From positions 201,646 to 265,645 of the forward strand of contig JBBHKE010001760.1 of the NCBI GenBank assembly GCA_037447655.1: a DNA stretch of 64,000 bases. Direction: 5' to 3'. The notes under the pieces were generated by a model, which worked only from the letters and a program-made list of their open reading frames with translations, had not been told where the DNA came from and did no database searches. The DNA comes from Zygnema cylindricum. Its lineage: Eukaryota > Streptophyta > Zygnematophyceae > Zygnematales > Zygnemataceae. The position numbers and the translations under genes are program-made. Below are positions 48,936 through 59,849 of this stretch, one piece after another. The stretch's first letter is position 1, and each line of letters begins with the position of its first letter.

Positions 48936-51482
48936 TCTTTTTCCACATTTTTTTTTCTTTTATCATAGTCTTTTCTCTTAGTTTCTGATCTTTTTTCTCC
49001 TTTTTTTCCCTTTTTGTCCTTTTTTTTTGTTTAGATTCTATATTCGTCTAGTGTTATCGCCCGTTGGAAATTTTTCATCCGATTTTGTCTTTTTTTCCAT
49101 ATAAATTTGGTGCTCTCTATTTTTTATTTTTATTTTTTATAATTACTTGGTTGTATGTGTTTGATAATCTTACTTTATTTATATATGAAGTTTTTATTGC
49201 TACTATTGAATATCTGAAGGCTCAACAGAGGGCGGGCTCCCTCCCTCCCTCCCTCCCTCCCTGCCTCCCTCCCTCCCTCTCTCTCCCTCCCTCTCTCTCT
49301 CCCTCCCTCTCTCTCTCTCCCTCCTTCCCTTACCCTTGGTGGTAGAAAGCAGCCATAAAGCTCAAAGGAAGGCTCCCTAATTCCTTGAAATAAAAAATAC
49401 AAAGTACAAAGGTACATCGGGTACAGTGATGACCTGACCCAAGATCTGAAAATCTCCACTACCAATAGGATAAGTTAGTACAATATTCCGAGCCTCAATG
49501 ACCAAAATCCGGTGCTTTAGAGGGAGATAGTGGGAGAGAGGGAGAGAGGGAGAGAGGAGAGAGCGATAGAGAGGGAGAGAGCGGGAGAGGGATGGAGAGG
49601 GGCAGAGAGAGGGAAAAAGAGGGAGAGAGACTCTCCTCTCCTCTCTCTCCTCTCTTTCTCCTCTCTCCTCTCTCTTCTCTCCCTTCTCTCGTCATCTTGC
49701 CCCCTCACTTCTCTCTAACTCCACCCTCCTCTCTCTCACTCTCGTTTTCTCGAGTATCTGGTGTTTCAGACTCCCTCGGCTTTGATACCTTGGTTTTGGT
49801 CAAAAATTGGATTCCTTACAAGGGATCGGTGATGAAATCCCGAAAAAAAAAAACCATCTTGGGATTGTAAATGTAGAGCACATACACACGTGGAGTCGTT
49901 CTGTAGTGAGACAGTGTTGCGGAAAAAGAGCCCTAGTTGTCATTAGACTAACCTATGATCGTTTCTTTTCTTGTCTTTTTGTTCCCATCGCTCTATTTGT
50001 ATTTATTGTAGTTTTTCAGTTTTGGCCATGCCACCCCTTTTGTACCCTGGACTCAGATGGGCTACCATCGTGCTTTTTAATTTATCCTGCTTTTGAATCA
50101 GTAGTAGTAGTAGTAGTCAGATGTCACGCTTTTTATTATTGTCTTGTGTAGCAGTAGTACAATGCTAATCGTTATTTTGTTATAGTATTTTTCGCCACTT
50201 AAAACATCTTTTTCTCGTGCACACTTGTCGGATTGTCAATCCGATAGTTGTTATTAGAAGGCAAGATTTTCACCTTCCTGTAGGCTGTCTCCGATTGACA
50301 ATCCGATTAGTGTGCACGGAAAAAAGATATTTTAAGTGGCAAAAATAAACGTTAACACTAATAACGATGAGCGCTGTAGTAGTAATAGTTGTAGAGGTAG
50401 TTGGACATGGAATCCCGACTAGGAACATAATTGTGCATCCAATGGGGGAAGAGGTAGTGCTTGCATACGTTTGGGAATCCATTGGCAACTAATTGCTCCT
50501 GTAGTGTTGCTCCAATTAATTAAGGGGCATTCTTGACAATTAGGGCTTAGAAAAGAAGGGATGTGACTCTGGGCTCCGGGTGGTAGGAGAGAACGAGCTC
50601 AAAGAAAACTTGGTGAAATGGTAATAAGCCTTCTCTACTTTAGGGACAACATGTGTTAGAAAAAATACGGCATCAATAAGAAAGCAACACCACCAAAGCT
50701 AAATACCCAAATATGTGCGTGGCATAACTTTGTCATGTGGGTCAAACCTATACCGTCATAGAATCTTGGAGAATTTCTTGTTAATATGGTAAATCGTCCT
50801 TCAGCTCGTCCAAAAATCCTATGTCAAAGTATGGTTCGAAGTTGTAAAGAAACGGTTGTCAAAGTCCTTAAGAGAAGATAAGAATGAAGGCGTCGAGGTT
50901 AGAGTTATGTGTGACACAGAGAGAATGTTGAGCAACTCAACGTGTTAGGATTGTATATACACCTAGGAATTTGAGAGTTTGGGAAGGTCTTCAGGGTACA
51001 AGAGCTTTTCTGGCTATGTTTACAAAGTGAGAGATCTTACTACTAGCACCTCAATATCGCATCGCCACATTTATACATTATTGGCGATATATCGGTTATC
51101 GTATCGCACAACGGGTAAAAATGAGCCGATCATACTTTTCGCATAGTTCGGTGAGGTCAACAATCGGGTACCAGAATCTGGCCGTAGGCTTTTTTTTTTT
51201 TTTTTTGGTTTTTGAATCACCCAGCCGAATCCGGCCGGCCCCCAAAATTTGGCACCCGAATCCGTTCCGTATCGGACGCGGCCGGACGGTACGGATAGTG
51301 ATAGAATTCGGGTACCCTACTGTGACCTCTGATTGGAGCGGTTCACCCGATTAGATACGCATCATGGGTTGCACATTCGTTTTACAACTCTATTAAAATC
51401 AGTAAATTACAGTAACTATTGAACCAGTTTCCGTACTGTAATTTCGTGAGTACGTTGTGTGTTAGTCCGTACATTTCCCTCT

Positions 51483-51549
<67 letters not shown>

Positions 51550-51600
51550 GAAATCATCAGCCTGTCGGAGACTTTACGCTTTCAGTTTTCCATCTCCAAC
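48936..51600. other. Intergenic interval between NOP14 and the POLE3-like gene
   Basis: Contains CCCT repeats at 49238-49325, GA/CT repeats converging at 49525-49690, one MITE (50152-50382), and a short inverted unit near 51160-51321 (CGGGTACC... with ...GGGTACCC ends). A CT microsatellite at 51480-51547 sits in the presumed leader of the next gene. No open reading frame here is convincing. Confidence 0.6.
50152..50382. mobile_element. Tc1/mariner-like MITE, diverged
   Basis: Inner inverted repeats CACTTAAAACATCTTTTT.CG (50196) and its inverse AAAAAGATATTTTAAGTGG (50320), and ends GCTAATCGTTATT / AATAACGATGAGC match the family. The termini are eroded. Confidence 0.65.
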
Positions 51601-51601
51601 G

Positions 51602-53231
51602 ATGGCATCCACCGAAACGGAAGATCTACCCCGTACGATCGTACGGAGGATTGTACGGAACCGCTTGATGCAGTACAGCGGTCTCCGTGACGTACAAGTG
51701 AACAGAGACGCTCTCCTCGCACTTGCAGAAGGAGCCAAAATCTTCATCCACTATCTCTCTGCAGCGTAAGATCAAAATTCTATTTTATTTGCACATCATC
51801 ATAAATCTTCATCCACTACCTCTCTGCAGCTTATAATTAAAACTTTATTTTATTTTCACAACATCGTAAATATTCATCCACTACCTCTCTGCAGCTTATT
51901 ATTAAAACTTTATTTTATTTTCACAACATCGTAAATATTCATCCACTACCTCTCTGCAGCTTAAGATAAGAATGCTATTTTATTCTTCAGCGCTAGGTTT
52001 TAGGGCTGCCTTCAATGGTGCTAAATGGTTTTAGGTTTTCCGTTTAACAGCAAACTGAACTGTTTACACATAAAGACAATGTGTCAGTGCTCAGGCCTCT
52101 ATTCAAACGCTTTTTTCTGGTCGAGTCCTTTTTATCCTTTGCCATTTTTTTCTCATTGTCTTCTTCTCTATTTTCTTTTTCTGGTCGAAACCTTTTTACA
52201 ACGATAACTTGTTTACAATAAATTTTGATTTGTGGTATTTGATGAATAAGAGGTCGAAAATGAATACCTGTAACATTTTAATGAACAAATGTGGAATAAA
52301 CAAAGACCCTAGCTCAATTGGCTATAAATATGAAACAACCTTTAAATATGGTTCTGACATTTAGCGCTTCCCCTCATAACATGTCTTTAGATTTTATTTA
52401 CACTCCTGTCACATCCTCAGTTGGTACACCGAGTATCGCTATTAGTGTTAATGTTTTTTTTACCACTTAAAACATCTTTTCTCCGTACACACTTGTTGGA
52501 TTTTCAATTTGAGACCGCCAATCGGAAGCTTGGAATCTTACCTTTCAATCCGACATGTGTGTAAGTAAAAAAGATGTTTGAAGTGGCGAAAAAATTGTTA
52601 GCACTAATAGCGATACACGGTGTACACTTCCCTTCACTATTAGAGTTAGTCACTCTAATTCGAGTGAGTAGTTTTTTGGCCCAAAATTGTACATTATTCG
52701 CTATTTAGTTTATTGGCCCTCAATAACCCGCTCGGCAAATTATAAGTTGTAGTACTGCTATTAGAGTGGTAATGCTAATAATTCACTAAGTCTATGAGCG
52801 AATGTATCATACAATTTTTTTTTCAAGTATTTTTGCTTAATACTGTCTCTATGTTAGTCTGGACCTTATTCGAGAGAAGTGTGTGGACTTACTACTTTAC
52901 AAGTGTCCATACACGCCCTTCTTCTCGAGGGCATGTATTCTAGTGGGAAGATGTTGTTTTCGTTCCAAGCAATTAGTCCTTATCCCTCCCTCTCCTTTCT
53001 TCTCCTCCTCCCTCCTTCCCCCCCCTCTCCCTTTTGGCTCTCCTACTTTTCCTTTTCCCTGATTCCTCTTCTCCCTATTGTTTTATTGTTTTATGGTGTA
53101 CCAGAGCCAATGAGGTTTGTCATGAAGGAAAAAGACAAACCGTCAGCGCCAATGACATTCTGACAGCTGTCAAAGACCTCGGCTTCGGGGAGTTTGTTCC
53201 TCCACTGGAAGCAGCCCTGGAAGGTGTGTGA
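51602..53231 (+). CDS. POLE3: POLE3/DPB4-type histone-fold protein
   Basis: Two exons, 51602-51765 and 53105-53231; GC|A GCC joins them in frame to give 96 aa. The protein reads DLPRTIVRRIVRNRL, NRDALLALAEGAKIFIHYLS, then ANEVCHEGKRQTVSANDIL and LGFGEFVPPLEAALE: a complete NF-YB/H2B-type histone fold most like the DNA polymerase epsilon subunit POLE3 (Dpb4; CHRAC17), whose partner is POLE4. LSAAANEVC mirrors the family's LSATAND.C; this chose the acceptor after ACCAG rather than ACCAGAG. The family normally continues about 40-60 residues with an acidic tail; here GTG TGA stops the frame directly after the fold at 53231. GAAG|GTGTGT could instead be a donor to a missing third exon beyond the gap at 54345. 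The CT microsatellite at 51480-51547 is in the leader. Confidence 0.85.
51740..51978 (+). repeat. Four-copy tandem of the POLE3-like exon 1 end and donor
   Basis: A unit of about 65 bp, AAATCTTCATCCACTA...CTCTCTGCAGC plus the first 30 bp of intron, occurs four times. The first is the real exon end with donor GTAAGA. In the other three (starting about 51803, 51868 and 51933) the donor GT is TT (GCTTATA, GCTTATT, GCTTAAG), so only the first can splice. Copies 2 and 3 are nearly identical, indicating recent expansion. Confidence 0.85.
52434..52625. mobile_element. Tc1/mariner-like MITE in POLE3-like intron
   Basis: Ends GTACACCGAGTATCGCTATTAG and CACTAATAGCGATACACGGTGTAC are inverted. The inner part AAAACATCTTTTCTCCGTACA and GAGACCGCCAATCGGAAGC match other copies, here with the centre inverted relative to the 11066-11291 unit. 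Confidence 0.75.
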
Positions 53232-53239
53232 CGTGACAA

Positions 53240-53790
53240 CAACATGTTGTGTTGATATTTTATCAAACTGGTTCATGACATATCAGAACAGTATTTATAC
53301 AGGAATTAGTGTGGACTGTCAATGGGAGTTCATTTTATTAGTTTATCAAATTCAAAACATCCAGACAACAATTACTAAAGATGGTGGATGAAAATTTATC
53401 AAATTGCTTTATCAAATTTCAAAATTGGATTCACACAACAATTGATGCGGACTGCCAATGGAAGTTCATCATTGATCAAATTTCAAAACTTCCAGACAAC
53501 AATTAATGTGGACCAAGGATGAAAGTTTTTCAAACTACAGTGTATCGTTGTTATTCTGTGCACACTTGTCGAATTCTTAATTTGACGGTTGTGATGGAAA
53601 GGTTAGGATCTGATAAGTGTGTAAGAAAAATTGATAACATTGACAATAATAACGATACAATGTGTTGATTCACAAGGTGTGTGTTTTTTTTTTTTTTTGT
53701 AAAAAAATTTTGTGGACTGTCAATGGACGTTTATCAAATTATGTCACCAAATCTCAAATCATTGCCATCAAGTGGAAATTTCTTAAATTC
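53240..53790. repeat. Degenerate 95-110-bp repeats downstream of POLE3-like exon 2
   Basis: GTGGACTGTCAATGG.AGTTCAT followed by TTATCAAATT.CAAAA and CCAGACAACAATTA recurs at about 53308, 53447 and 53703. A decayed MITE copy (53522-53663, with GTGCACACTTGTCGAATT) interrupts the series. No further exon can be recognised here. Confidence 0.55.
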
Positions 53791-54344
53791 TTCTGTCAAA
53801 CTTTAAAACAGTATTCACTCAATAAAAACACCATTGGTGAATGTCATAGATGTCTCATTCGTACGGATTTTGACATTTTTACGAAATTTCGTTATTTTTT
53901 TTAGATTTTGAACCTTTCGTAAAATGCGTATACTTTTCGTACGGATAATATGTACGGATAAAATGTACGTAAATAATCAAATAAGGGGTGAACGTACACC
54001 GTGAATCGTTATTAGCGCTAAACACTATTTGGGGTTCAAGGCCTAAACGCCAACAAAATGTCAAAAACTAACGCTAATTTATAGACCTAACAGTAATTTG
54101 GATGTAGCCGCGATAGTCTTTGTTCACATGTTCGACGCTTGAACATGTGAGAACAGATTCCCGCGATTCTCCCTCGTCTTTATGATCGAGAATCAAATCT
54201 GAGTGCGCTTTTTCGTGGCGACGCACTCAATTTCCCGTGTCGACGCCGTTATCTGACACTTATTCTGTACGTCTATACAAAATAATGAGCAGTTTGCGTA
54301 CGAACCGATTCATTCTTTATACTACACTATTTAAATTTTTCAAA

Positions 54345-54354
54345 NNNNNNNNNN
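54345..54354. other. Assembly gap (10 N)
   Basis: Ten ambiguous bases. Sequence on the two sides may not be contiguous, so the absence of a third POLE3-like exon and of neighbouring transposon ends is not secure. Confidence 1.
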
Positions 54355-54825
54355 TACTGTACAATACATACTTTTATACAAGGCTTGCACCTTGTTTGGC
54401 ATATTAATATGCCATACTTGGCATATTAATAACGACTACCAATTGCTTGGGTACAATAGTGCTATTTTTTTCTTAATATAGCTTAAAGATAGCGCTATTG
54501 TGGCCATGGCTACATAACACGGTTATGTAGCTAATAACCATCCGGGTTTTTACCCCGTATAACCAATAACAGTTTACCGGTTGATAAATGTTGTGATAAA
54601 AAAGAGAATTTCATAAGGTTTAGATAGAGCTCACGCTGACAGGTGTGATTTTTTCTATTGTGCTACCGCCAAGACATTTCGTGACACTAAGATGTGCTGT
54701 CTTTTTCATGCTGTATATAAATTAAGCGTTAGAATCACAGTGCTTTACAGAACCGCCATCGTGTTATCTTTTTTAGTGTGGACAGTCGCACTCGAGATAG
54801 ATTTGGAATACTTTAAGAGAAAAAA

Positions 54826-55263
54826 TAGTGTTGTAAATAGTTGGCCATTTGACAATAACCAATATGCCCCATTTTTGGGCCTACCAATAATCGATGTATT
54901 GGCACAATACATCGGTACCGGTGTTATCGCGATAGAAATTCGATATAATTCTTTTTTTATCGTGATAACATGGGTTCGTTAACCATCAGCAATAATTATA
55001 CGGTTCATACCGTATAATTATACGGTTTGTTCCACGTTCGGAACATATTTTCATACATAACATGTCATGCTAACACAGTGAAAAAATATAATAAAATATA
55101 TTAAAAAGTATTGTTATATAGCGTATTATATTTTTTTCCACTTATCGCGGACAAGGAGTTTGTTAGTCTCAGAACGATATATCAAGACCCGTCATCGCTT
55201 GATAACTGATAAATATCGGTATCAGTCTTATCGCGATAAGTCTTGACCCGATACACAAAACTA
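54826..55263. mobile_element. Old copy of the hAT element
   Basis: Left end TAGTGTTGTAAATAG..., CCAATAATCGATGTATTGG and right end GATACACAAAACTA follow the 28403-29188 element throughout, but the middle is deleted (438 bp) and many CGATA motifs have decayed. No clear target duplication remains. Confidence 0.7.
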
Positions 55264-55549
55264 AAAAAGTGACTGCATACTGAGGCACTTGCCGACCTAA
55301 TTGTAACGAGTCATTTATTTAATAATGTACTTTTACTTTTTGACAATAAGTTTATTAAACATAAACCTTTATTTTGTGGATAACGACTTGTGAAACATTA
55401 TCGAACGTTAAATGGTGTTAAAAAGTACAAAAAAGTGTAAAAGGTCATAATAATAAATCATAATATTTTTTTTAAACCGTAAAATAGCTTAAATAACTTT
55501 AATACTCTTAGATTTTGCTTAATTTGTAGACTATTGTCGCGATTGTCTT

Positions 55550-55960
55550 TGATGGAGGATTGTCCACTTCATACTCCACACGTGTGTATCGTAGTAAATG
55601 CTAGTTCCGCCAATGCGTCGGTCATTGCCGTAAATTCGGTTTCAGGCGCTTGCATGCACATCGGCCGGGTACCTCAGTTGGTAGAGCGAGTATACGGTTA
55701 ACACAAGGTCCCGGGTTCGATCCCCGGCTTGGCCATTTTCCAAAGTTTGCACTTTGGCGCCCATGCGATATGTAGAATATCGTCGATCCTCAATATGGTG
55801 TCGGAGCAAGGGGGCGTTGGCAAGCCACACAAGATGGAGTACATCGTGAGGGGGCGTGTTGGAGGATTGTCCACTTCGGACTCCACACGTGTGTATCGCA
55901 GTAAATGTTGGTTCCGCCAGTGCGTCGTTCATTGTCATAAATTCGGTTTCAATGAGTCCT
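55550..55960 (+). mobile_element. Miniature LTR-like unit (TRIM-like), tentative
   Basis: Two direct copies of GATTGTCCACTTC...CTCCACACGTGTGTATCG (55550-55645 and 55857-55952, about 95 bp, roughly 88 percent alike) begin with TG. Between them are a primer-binding-site-like TGGTGTCGGAGC (55796-55807; plant Met-tRNA sites read TGGTATCAGAGC) and a purine tract GAGGGGGCG directly before the second copy. This is the order LTR, PBS, PPT, LTR. The second repeat runs into antisense copia gag sequence, so the structure may be a chance chimera. Confidence 0.4.
55663..55735 (+). tRNA. tRNA-like sequence, Thr(GGT)-like, probably a pseudo-tRNA
   Basis: 73 nt folds as a cloverleaf. The 7-bp acceptor GGCCGGG/CTTGGCC has two G-U pairs and discriminator A. 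The D-arm has 3 good pairs around AGTTGGTA, and the T-arm CCGGG-TTCGATC-CCCGG is perfect. Pol III boxes are TACCTCAGTTGG and GGTTCGATCCC. The anticodon arm has only three of five pairs and C instead of U at position 33; position 34-36 reads GGT. It is either a decayed tRNA gene or the head of a SINE. Confidence 0.45.
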
Positions 55961-56500
55961 CCCAAAAGGGTAGAGGAGAGGTCCTCGTCGGAAAGGTGCA
56001 TGCCTATCATCGTGCACTTTCCGGAAGACAATTTGACCGTGCTAATCAAGTCTTGCATGGATTCCGTCGGCTTTTTCAGGGAGTTAAAAAGACGCTCGTT
56101 TTTGAATTAGGTGAGCAGCCCATCCGGTTTGAATATAAGTTGCTTGAAGACGAATCCAAGCCTCGGCGAAAGAAGAGGCGCCACGAATAAGACAAGTGCG
56201 CTTGGTGGTAAGTGACATCACTAGGCCAGCGTGCGCATCCTCATCATTTTGTTTCCATGTAGCTATTGCCAACTCTTTTGTAGCTTTTTCTGTTGGTGTA
56301 TCAGTAGAGGAAAGGATAGAAGGTTTTGAAATTCCTATAAAATGGTCCCAAATTTTCTCGTGTTTGAAAAAATGCATGGCTGAAAAAGACTAATCATATC
56401 AGTTTTGGCCATCAAACTTATGGATGTTATTAGAAGTGGCATGGCCGGGCCCATAACCTATTGGAGGTGGATTTACAAAAGCCATGAAATTATCCCAAAT
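55950..56500 (-). mobile_element. copia-type gag (UBN2) relic
   Basis: Minus-strand reading from about 56490: MAFVNPPPIGYGPG, HKFDGQN, then HFFKHEKIWDHFIGI, ATWKQNDEDAHAGLVMSL, FAEAWIRLQATY and, after a break, HLSDEDLSSTLLGGL. These are in the order and spacing of a Ty1/copia gag N-terminal half. Stops and a frameshift interrupt it, and no protease, integrase or reverse transcriptase follows. It is dead. Confidence 0.65.
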
Positions 56501-56580
56501 AAAAATCAATTTCTCTCTCCAATACATTGATCTTTTACTTGTGTATGATTTCATGGCTCCCGTCAATCCACCTCCAATAG
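56458..56580. repeat. 33-bp inverted repeat around the gag start
   Basis: 56458-56490 (CTATTGGAGGTGGATT...CCATGAAAT) and 56548-56580 are inverse copies, 29 of 33 matching, separated by 57 bp. The left arm contains the ATG of the gag relic on the minus strand. It predicts a stable hairpin. Confidence 0.8.
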
Positions 56581-57839
56581 TCTCTTACCGATGATCAATA
56601 CATACATTTTTTCACGTGCCATATATCAAAATATGGGGTCAATATATTGGTAAAGAAATCATGATTTGTTGCGACACAAAAGAGAGAGTACAAAAGCAAG
56701 CTGAAGCATAACAAATATTCACACACAAAAAAGAGATTACTCCATGGAAACCAATATATTCCAAGGAGAACTTTTCTCACATAATTTTCTCTTCAACTCT
56801 CAAACTCCTCTAAAATCTTAATCATATAAAAAGGGGCAACACTCCCTCCTTGTTAATCTCCACTAACCTCTTAAACTCTTTCAACAAATCCATACACTCC
56901 AAAGAGGACCCATGCGAACTCATTGATAAATTGTCTCTCACCACGCCTCAAATATACTTCCTACAAATGTAACATACTAAACCTAATCAAACTGTACATT
57001 AAATACGAAAAAGAAACCGTAAATTTAATGCGCCAAATGCACGTGCCAAAAGACGCCTACAAACTGAAACAACAAAGGACTACAGTGGAATTCAACTACA
57101 CTCTGGACCGACACGAAACTGCAACGTCACAGGACCAGGAAACTGCAGACTAAACTATGACACGAAACGTCAACAAGACCAAACTAAACGGCCGAACGCT
57201 AAGTCCCGTGTCGGTCGATTACACGTGTACCATAACAACATCTTTATGAACAAGAAAGTACTTAAAGTACAAAATAGCCAATCAGACGCATCACAAGAAA
57301 CGCGCGGTGGCAGTACAACCAAAATTAACACCCGTCTAGACAAGGACCACTACGAACCGCTACGAGTGAAGCCGTACAGCGATTTAGTAGAAACGCACAC
57401 CCGTAACGGAGAAGTACATCAAACCAAAAAAAAGTATAGTATTGTACTTTGACTTCAACACAAATCACGAAACCACAATCGAAACCGAATCACGACATGG
57501 GAACTGTAACATCACCGAATCCGCAAACGGCCGATTCTCAACAGTGAACCCAACAAATCATTCTTTTGTCGATATATTTGCTTGACATCTCCATTCAAAT
57601 TATAGACCGTTGGTCGTCCGTTTGGAAACCTTTAAATAGGAACACTTTCCGTCAGTCTGCACCCGTAAACGTCGTGTCCCCTGGCCGACGTCACCAAAAG
57701 GGTCAGATGTTGCGTCAATCGTTGTGTTGTTTTGGGTCGCGTCTACAAATGCCCGTACGAACGTCTAGAATAGTACAATCGTACTCAAACTTTTCAATGA
57801 AAATTACACAAAACAAACCCCCCTAGCCCGGGGGAGGAC

Positions 57840-58410
57840 GCTGGATGGGGGGGTTGGAACATGCCGGCGATTTGTAACTGCAATAGCCCGTCAATGGAGG
57901 ATAAAAGCTTGCGCTCCTTGTTAAGGCACGAACGAACAATGACGATAAAAAGAACGATTGAAGCAAGAGGGCTCTTAGTTCCTCGTCTCTCAAACGATCA
58001 CCCACCACAAAGTACGGAGAAACTCATCCAAAGCATCACCCAAAAGACCAAATATCACGACTACCATTAAAAATATTTCATCCATATTACTTAGGTGTGT
58101 AAAATCACGCTCCTTCTTAGCCGCATCACGGACGACCACCCCAACATGTTGACCTGCTTCACCGACGAGTGTTTTTGAGGTTGGTTTCACCAAAACAATG
58201 TCACCAAATATGCGGCGATCACCATCCAATATCACAATACCAATTTGACTTCAAGGAATAATATGTGAAACCTCTCGCTGAACAAACTATACCCCCTTCA
58301 AAAGCGATAGTCGCAATGGTATCGCTAATAGTGTCGTTCGCTTGAATTGACTCTCCTCCTTAGGAGCAACGAAGCAAATGGGCGTCATCGGGCTTAAGTA
58401 CACAATTACA
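57840..58410 (-). mobile_element. LINE relic, C-terminal end
   Basis: Minus-strand frame reads RIFGDIVLVKPTS, GQHVGVVVRDAAKKE, VVVIFGLLGDALDEFLRTL and SFYPPLTGYC with shifts. It matches the relic at 11680-12200 and resembles the region after the reverse transcriptase in plant/algal non-LTR elements. No intact frame. Confidence 0.5.
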
Positions 58411-58679
58411 CTGACAAACAAAAGAGTTAAGGTGGATGAGGGAGGCCAAGCCTTAACCTGAGGGTTGTGGTGACTAGAGCAGGAGTGGAACGTAGAGTGG
58501 GTAAAATAGGTGTAGAAAACTACCAAGTTCCTGAACTAGGACCACTGCGGGAGAAAGCAAGCACTCGAAGAATCACATAGAAGCGTCGCAGATTTTGTCG
58601 GCAGTGGAAAGTCGCTTCTCACATTATATAGAGTGTCAAAAAGCATGTCGTCGAATTTTGATTCGATTTTAAGGCTTTG

Positions 58680-58818
58680 CACGGCAACCGTACACGTGTG
58701 TAATTATTTTATTCAACCTAGGACCTGGTGACTTTTGCTCCTACCTTTTATACACGGCAACCGTACAGGGCGTGTGTGTAATTTGTTCAACCTAGTACCT
58801 GATGACCTTTGCTCCTGT
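58680..58818. repeat. Tandem duplication of about 72 bp
   Basis: CACGGCAACCGTACA, GTGTGTAATT, TTCAACCTAG, ACCTG and TTTGCTCCT recur in the same order in 58680-58743 and 58753-58817. No coding meaning is apparent. Confidence 0.75.
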
Positions 58819-58865
58819 AAGAAATACAGAACGCGTTGCAGCCGCATTTTTGTTCCCATTGACTC

Positions 58866-59304
58866 ATAGCCTATTCCCACCGGAAAAAAATTCACTTCCG
58901 CAACAGACGGGCGTTTGAATAATGTACGGCTTTCCGAGCACCGTCTGTTCTCAAAATATTTGAGGATATTGAAGTCGGGTTAAGGTTGCGTCTTTCTTTG
59001 AAACAGGCCAACAGTAAACCCAAAAGATGACGAAGCCAAAACAATATCCGAACTGCTATTTCATTGTTTTAGCGCGAAAAAACTGTCCAACTTTGAACCA
59101 CCGTCGTCGTCCTTCAGGCTTCAAATTACAGGCTTGTTTTCCCGCCTATGTTTTATAACGTCGAAGGGTGTGACGTGTCATACGACACCTTCAATCGGAG
59201 TTACGTGCCAAAATTTTGGTGTGAACAAGCTTGTTTTCGATGAGTTATGGGAAAATCAACGGAATGGACATAAAGTTACAAATGCTCCGGTGGGAATAGG
59301 CTAT
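58866..59304. mobile_element. Inverted-repeat element, 439 bp
   Basis: ATAGCCTATTCCCACCGGA at 58866-58884 and its perfect inverse at 59286-59304 (19 bp) bound a non-coding unit. No target duplication is clear, and its right end lies 2 bp from the next element. Superfamily unknown. Confidence 0.7.
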
Positions 59305-59849
59305 CACTACACCGCCAATCGCTATTAGCGTAATGAACGCTAATTCTGTCCCGCTTTTTTTTTTATTATTCTCAAATAGTTTAACTTATTCTGTTTTTTT
59401 CTATACGCCATTTAGGGTTAATTTCCAAGCACCGTACAAAACGAAAGTACCTTGTCTTTTAAGTAGTGTGGTGTTCGGCAAGTGTCAGACCGTACAAAAT
59501 TGTACCTTTCTAAGTGAAAATGTAAAATTCATTATGTTTAGTAACCGCGGACGCATGAGAATGCGTGTTCTAAAAAGTGGAAAAAATCAGGTCGTAAAAA
59601 ATCCCGATCGCACATATTCGTCCGACAACCGCGTTTCGACTGTGTGAACGTACGATTTGTGTACGATTTGTCAGATTTTGTACATGTACCTATATTAGTG
59701 TAAGCATGTTTGCGACCGACATTTATTTTTTTCAAAGACCCAAATTAGCATTAGTAAACAGTTAGAATGTATGTTTTTTAATTTTCAAATTCCTCATTAC
59801 CGTAAATCACTGTAATTATTCCTTTACGCTAAAGAAACCTGTACGCTAA

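Noticed and set aside
55642-56058. 138-codon minus-strand frame containing AGDRTRDL
   Set aside because: The C-terminal part is the antisense of the tRNA-like sequence and the N-terminal part is copia gag debris; it is a chimera, not a gene.
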